Source: Arthrobacter horti (lineage in GTDB: Bacteria; Actinomycetota; Actinomycetes; Actinomycetales; Micrococcaceae). From it: a DNA stretch of 64,000 nt. Each line of letters opens with the position of its first letter. Positions within the stretch are counted from its first letter, which is position 1. The DNA lies in contig NZ_JAVALS010000003.1 in the NCBI RefSeq assembly GCF_030731045.1, positions 62,001 to 126,000 on the forward strand. The letters run 5' to 3'. The notes beneath the pieces were generated by a model that saw only the letters and a list, made by a program, of their open reading frames with translations, ran no database searches and was not told where the DNA came from. Below are positions 60,703 through 64,000 of this stretch, one piece after another. The position numbers were made by a program, and so were the translations under genes.

Positions 60703-61833
60703 TCAGGAGGCGATGAAGCTCTCGCAGAGGCCGATGAAACGGGTGTTCGCCTCCGGTTCACCGATGCTCACACGGACGCCCTCCGGATGGAAGGCGCGCA
60801 CGGAGAGGCCGTGGGTCCCGGCGAGCTCGGCGAATTCCGCGGAGCGGTCCCCCAGGGGCAGCCAGACGAAGTTGCCCTGGGCCTGCGGCAGCTCCCAGCC
60901 TTGCGTCGCAAGCGCGGAGACCACCCGCTCGCGCTCCTGGACCACCGACTCGACGCGTTCCATCACCTGGGGAAGGTGGTCAAGAGAGGCGATGGCGGCG
61001 TGCTCGGCCACCTGGGACACGGCGAACGGGGTGGCGGAGAGGCGCAGGTACTGGGTGATCTCCGGGTGGGAGACCGAGTAGCCCACGCGCAGGCCGGCCA
61101 GGCCGTGCGCCTTGGAGAAGGTCCGCAGAACCACCACGTTGGGGTAGCGCTCCAGGAACTCGAGGCCCTTCACCGCATCCGGGTCGCGGACGAACTCGAC
61201 GTAGGCCTCGTCGATGACCACCAGGACGTTCTCCGGGATGCGGGCCAGGAAGTCGTGCGTCTCCTGGGTGCGGAGCACCGGGCCCGTGGGGTTGTTCGGG
61301 GTGCACAGGAGGATGATGCGGGTGTTCTCCGTGACCGCGGCGGCCATGGCGGCCAGGTCGTGGCGGCCGTCCGCCAGCAGGGGGATCTGGACACTCCGCG
61401 CACCGGCCAGGCCCACACAGATGGGGTAGGCCTCGAAGGACCGCCAGGCGTAGAGGACCTCGTCCTGGCTGCCGTCCTCGTTTTGGCCCGCGAAGGCGGA
61501 GATGATCTGGATCAGCGCGCCAAGGCTGCCCGCGCCGGTGACGACGTCGTCGGCCGGGACGCCGAACTCCTGGGAGATGCGGGCCCTGAGCCCGCTCACC
61601 AGGGGATCCGGGTAGCGGTTGAACGCGTCGAAGCCGGCCACGGCCTCGCGGACCTCGGGAAGGGGCGCCAGCGCCACTTCGTTGGAGGAGAGCTTGTAGC
61701 TGGTCAGCCCGTCCAGAACGCGGGGAGGCTTGCCGGCGGAGTATTTGGGGAGCCGTCCGACGGCGGGACGGGGGAAGACTTCCTGGGCGGGGTGCGCGGA
61801 CGCACCCGTGACGGGCGACTCATGCGGGCTCAT
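60703..61833 (-). CDS. hisC: Histidinol-phosphate/aromatic aminotransferase
   Basis: 376 residues, fold-type I PLP enzyme. YKLSSNEVALAPLPEV, CTPNNPTGPV, and the PLP lysine in VVVLRTFSKAHGLAGLRVGY. Not in a his operon, so it may be the aromatic aminotransferase paralogue (PatA/HisC2) rather than the histidine enzyme. TACGCT seven bases before the ATG, leaderless. Confidence 0.88.
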   Translation of the reverse strand: MSPHESPVTGASAHPAQEVFPRPAVGRLPKYSAGKPPRVLDGLTSYKLSSNEVALAPLPEVREAVAGFDAFNRYPDPLVSGLRARISQEFGVPADDVVTGAGSLGALIQIISAFAGQNEDGSQDEVLYAWRSFEAYPICVGLAGARSVQIPLLADGRHDLAAMAAAVTENTRIILLCTPNNPTGPVLRTQETHDFLARIPENVLVVIDEAYVEFVRDPDAVKGLEFLERYPNVVVLRTFSKAHGLAGLRVGYSVSHPEITQYLRLSATPFAVSQVAEHAAIASLDHLPQVMERVESVVQERERVVSALATQGWELPQAQGNFVWLPLGDRSAEFAELAGTHGLSVRAFHPEGVRVSIGEPEANTRFIGLCESFIAS

Positions 61834-61840
61834 GGCTTAA

Positions 61841-61846
61841 AGCGTA
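61841..61846 (-). promoter_or_regulatory. -10 box of the aminotransferase gene (leaderless)
   Basis: TACGCT on the minus strand, seven bases before ATG 61833. Confidence 0.45.
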
Positions 61847-61924
61847 GTGCCCTCGGCCTGGGTGGGCCCTGAAGTCCGGCCTCGTTCGGGAACGCTTCTC
61901 AGGGCGGTGTGTCAGCATGGAGCC

Positions 61925-62359
61925 ATGGGAAGGTTCCTGATCCGCGTCGTCGTCAACGGCTTCGCCCTCTGGGTGGGCACCTGGCTCCTGCCCGGGCTCA
62001 CCCTGTCCACGGGCGCCACGAAAGGCCTCATTCCCGGGGCGGTGCCGCCCGCACCGGCGGATGCGCTGGGCACCGTGCTGGCGTACTTGTTCATCGGCCT
62101 GATCTTCGCGGCGGTGAACGCGTGGGTGCGCCCGGTGGTGAAGGTCCTGTCCATTCCGGTCACCATCCTGACGCTCGGTCTCTTCACCCTGGTGATCAAT
62201 GGCGGAATGCTCTACCTGACCTCCTGGATTTCCGGATTCACGCCCGTGCACCTGGGCATCGACAGCTTCTTCTGGACGGCGATCCTGGCCGCCCTCATCG
62301 TCAGCATCGTGTCCATGCTGGCCGAGCCTCTGGTGCGGCAGGACCGCGACGAGCGCTGA
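61925..62359 (+). CDS. Phage-holin-family-4-like membrane protein
   Basis: 144 residues with four hydrophobic segments. RFLIRVVVNGFALWVGTWLL, the conserved NAWVRPVVKVLSIPVTILTLGLF loop (N-x-RP-x3-P) and GGMLYLTSWI are typical of the holin superfamily IV/YvlD-like membrane proteins. Despite the name these are chromosomal, of unknown function. CAGCAT lies six bases before the ATG. Confidence 0.85.
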   Translation: MGRFLIRVVVNGFALWVGTWLLPGLTLSTGATKGLIPGAVPPAPADALGTVLAYLFIGLIFAAVNAWVRPVVKVLSIPVTILTLGLFTLVINGGMLYLTSWISGFTPVHLGIDSFFWTAILAALIVSIVSMLAEPLVRQDRDER

Positions 62360-62360
62360 G

Positions 62361-63824
62361 TCACCTCACCGGGGCGACTCTGGGCTTCCCCCGAGAGAAG
62401 GACTCGGCACTGTTCTGGATCACGTCCGGTGAGGCCACCGGTGGAGCGACCTTGCAGGGGTCCTCCATCACCGTGCCGGTGTAGACCGCACGGGAGGTGA
62501 TGATCCTGCCCTCAGGATCCCGCGCCAGCTGGTCTTCTCCGAAGACGTCCTCCAAGGTGCTGAGGTGCCGTTCGATGGCCGGATCGCCGCTCGCGTCCAG
62601 CGCCTCCCCGGTCGGAATGTAGCTCGCGATCTGGTGCGGACCCAGCGGTCCGCCCGAGGACGCGACCTCCATCGTCGCCGTCGTCACGTGGTCTCTGCCA
62701 GGATTCACGGCGTGATCAAGAGCCGGCACCGGATCTTGATCGTTCTCCATGGCGAGAACACTCGTATCCGCGGGGATCCGGCCCACCGAATTCCCAACGG
62801 GGCTGCCCGCGGTCGTCACGGCGCGGACCGTGTATTTCTCCCTGAAGTCCTTGTCCGTGGCAAGGGCGACAGCGTTCATGCCGCCCAGGCTGTGGCCGGT
62901 GATGACCATCTGGTCCTTCTTGCCGATCTTCTCCGCCTCCAACGCCTTCATGACCGTCACCTGAGACTGTGTCAGGTACTTTCCCGGGTTGTTCTCCTGA
63001 TTGGCGGTCATGACAGCCGCGTACAGATCGTTGGTGGTCCGGGCTGACTTCTGGCCCGTGTTCTGCACCCCCGGGACACTGACCAATACGGCCCAGCTCC
63101 CATCCTTGCGGAGCGCCTTGTCCACGATCACGGACGATTCCGGAATCTGATTCTGTTTCCCCTGGAACGGTGTTCCGTCTCTGAGCGGCTCCGCAGTCCC
63201 ATAGGAGGTCTGGACGGTGCGGAGGGTGCCACCGAGGAGGTCACCCTTGCCGGGTACGCCCGGCGCGACCGTGGAGTGCCGGGCCACCACGGACATCCTT
63301 CCCTCCAGCTCCCTGGCGACCTTTTCTCCCCCGAACTGCTCCGCGAGCACCTGGGTCAGCGCCTTGACCGGGTCCTTCTGCCCTGTCAGTTTCATCCGCA
63401 TCTCGAGCCCGGCCTGCAGCGCTGGACCGCCTATCAGGAGAAAGCTCAGAGGGCTCGAGAGGGCTGGCAGGACGGTGTTCAGACCTGCTCCCAGACCATC
63501 GAAGGCCCCTTGGGCCTTTCCTTCACGATCAGCGTAGGAGGCCACCGTCGTCGCAACGTGTTCGGAAAGGGCCTGCAAGCCGCTCACCGCCTGCAGGAGG
63601 GCATCGCACCCGGCGTACAGCTGGTGAAGGCGTGTGCCGCCGGCCCCCCAGTCCATCGGGGCGGAATCCCGCGCCGATGCCGCGTGATTGATGATCCCCA
63701 TGCGGATCCCACTCAGCCGGTCCGCGATCGACCCGAGCCTCAGTCCGGCACTCCTCAGCTCGTCCAGGTCGACATTGATGAGAGTGTAGGAATCGTTGAT
63801 CCACGCGCCCTCGTGGTCCGCCAT
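62361..63824 (-). CDS. Alpha/beta hydrolase with N-terminal ESX-like helical domain
   Basis: 487 residues from ATG 63824. First ~110 residues: long helices with MDWGAGGTRLHQLYAGCDAL, W-x-G type, recalling WXG100/ESX-secreted toxins. Residues ~190-430 are a lipase-like hydrolase with nucleophile elbow MVITGHSLGGMNAVALA, then ENDQDPVPALDHA (Asp) and GRDHVTT (His candidate). No signal peptide. Overlaps the next gene upstream by one base (TGATG), so they form a unit. Could be a type VII-exported effector (inference). Confidence 0.75.
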   Translation of the reverse strand: MADHEGAWINDSYTLINVDLDELRSAGLRLGSIADRLSGIRMGIINHAASARDSAPMDWGAGGTRLHQLYAGCDALLQAVSGLQALSEHVATTVASYADREGKAQGAFDGLGAGLNTVLPALSSPLSFLLIGGPALQAGLEMRMKLTGQKDPVKALTQVLAEQFGGEKVARELEGRMSVVARHSTVAPGVPGKGDLLGGTLRTVQTSYGTAEPLRDGTPFQGKQNQIPESSVIVDKALRKDGSWAVLVSVPGVQNTGQKSARTTNDLYAAVMTANQENNPGKYLTQSQVTVMKALEAEKIGKKDQMVITGHSLGGMNAVALATDKDFREKYTVRAVTTAGSPVGNSVGRIPADTSVLAMENDQDPVPALDHAVNPGRDHVTTATMEVASSGGPLGPHQIASYIPTGEALDASGDPAIERHLSTLEDVFGEDQLARDPEGRIITSRAVYTGTVMEDPCKVAPPVASPDVIQNSAESFSRGKPRVAPVR

Positions 63825-64000
63825 CACAGACCCGCGTACTGGGACAGATCGGCCCGCTCCATGTCGGCGGGGTGTTCCATCCGCCACTTCTGCCAGGCGA
63901 CCTCTTGGGCTGCCTTGCGTTGGGCGTCCTCGTCGAACTTCCGCGCGTAGAGGCTTGCCGCAACCACGGCCTCATCCATCAGATCGAAAGCCCTCAGGAT
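63824..64000 (-). CDS. Unknown protein, C-terminal part
   Basis: Last 58 codons of a gene that enters from the right edge. Ends with charged helices (DEAVVAASLYARKFDEDAQR; WQKWRMEHPADMERADLSQY). No family recognised. Stop overlaps the hydrolase start by one base, so the two genes are coupled; in ESX-like loci such a small helical protein is often the partner or chaperone. Confidence 0.6.
   Translation of the reverse strand: MLRAFDLMDEAVVAASLYARKFDEDAQRKAAQEVAWQKWRMEHPADMERADLSQYAGL

Noticed and set aside
61925..62359. Prophage remnant because of the holin-like protein
   Set aside because: This family is a chromosomal four-helix membrane protein in many bacteria; no other phage gene is nearby.

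Overview
The window is about 70 % GC. Its genes have strong GC bias at third codon positions, GTG starts, many ATGA/TGATG gene overlaps, and promoters of the TANNNT type placed 6-7 nt before the start codon. Gene content (SigJ-type ECF sigma factor, FBP/FusB-type zinc-finger protein, MksBEF/Wadjet genes, S14/L33/L28 cluster without zinc ligands, three-gene branched-chain oxo-acid dehydrogenase, Tat lipoprotein siderophore-binding protein with an IdeR/DmdR box) points to a high-GC actinobacterium. Micrococcales, probably an Arthrobacter-like Micrococcaceae, is the best guess (inference). It looks like ordinary chromosome: no prophage, insertion sequence or CRISPR array was seen.

Layout. 1-1.7 kb: end of an LtrA-like gene, a VOC protein and a SigJ-type sigma factor that share a divergent intergenic region with two ECF41-like promoters. 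1.8-4.6 kb: a broken FAD/FeS (D-lactate dehydrogenase type) gene. 4.8-9.2 kb: kynA, mmuM, dcd, a SRPBCC protein, tRNA-Gly(CCC) and rpmB-rpmG-rpsN. 9.2-12.6 kb: three SGNH hydrolases with a MarR and a YciI-like protein. 12.9-19.0 kb: an SDR and an iron-siderophore uptake operon behind an IdeR-type box. 19.3-22.7 kb: a Cys-containing 29-codon ORF, an FBP/FusB-type protein, a FUSC protein and rlmN. 22.9-28.6 kb: jetABC (SMC-like Wadjet/MksBEF) without jetD. 28.9-34.4 kb: small membrane, S4, FAH, crcB pair, SRPBCC, MarR and GNAT genes. 34.4-39.2 kb: yefM-yoeB toxin-antitoxin and two MFS transporters, one with a MarR. 39.3-43.8 kb: cycA, ptsI-ptsH and small genes. 44.1-46.7 kb: PucR-type regulator divergent from ald. 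46.9-49.7 kb: ABC-F protein and an oxidoreductase. 49.9-56.6 kb: peptide ABC transporter and a universal stress protein. 56.8-61.8 kb: bkdABC-like complex and an aminotransferase. 61.9-64 kb: a small membrane protein and an ESX-like alpha/beta hydrolase, with the window edge inside the next gene.

The most unusual signal is not a gene. At least twelve near-perfect palindromes of three fixed lengths (family A 61 bp x5, B 71 bp x4, C 65 bp x3) sit between genes, with further single hairpins of the same style. Their arms show paired, pairing-preserving substitutions between copies. They occur in convergent, co-directional and divergent gaps, so simple terminators do not explain them. Families B and C are clustered (10 kb and 3 kb), as if spread locally. 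Other points worth a look are the jetABC locus lacking its nuclease gene, the paired ECF promoters, two structured intergenic regions (43.8-44.1 and 56.66-56.78 kb), and a recurrent leaderless promoter layout.
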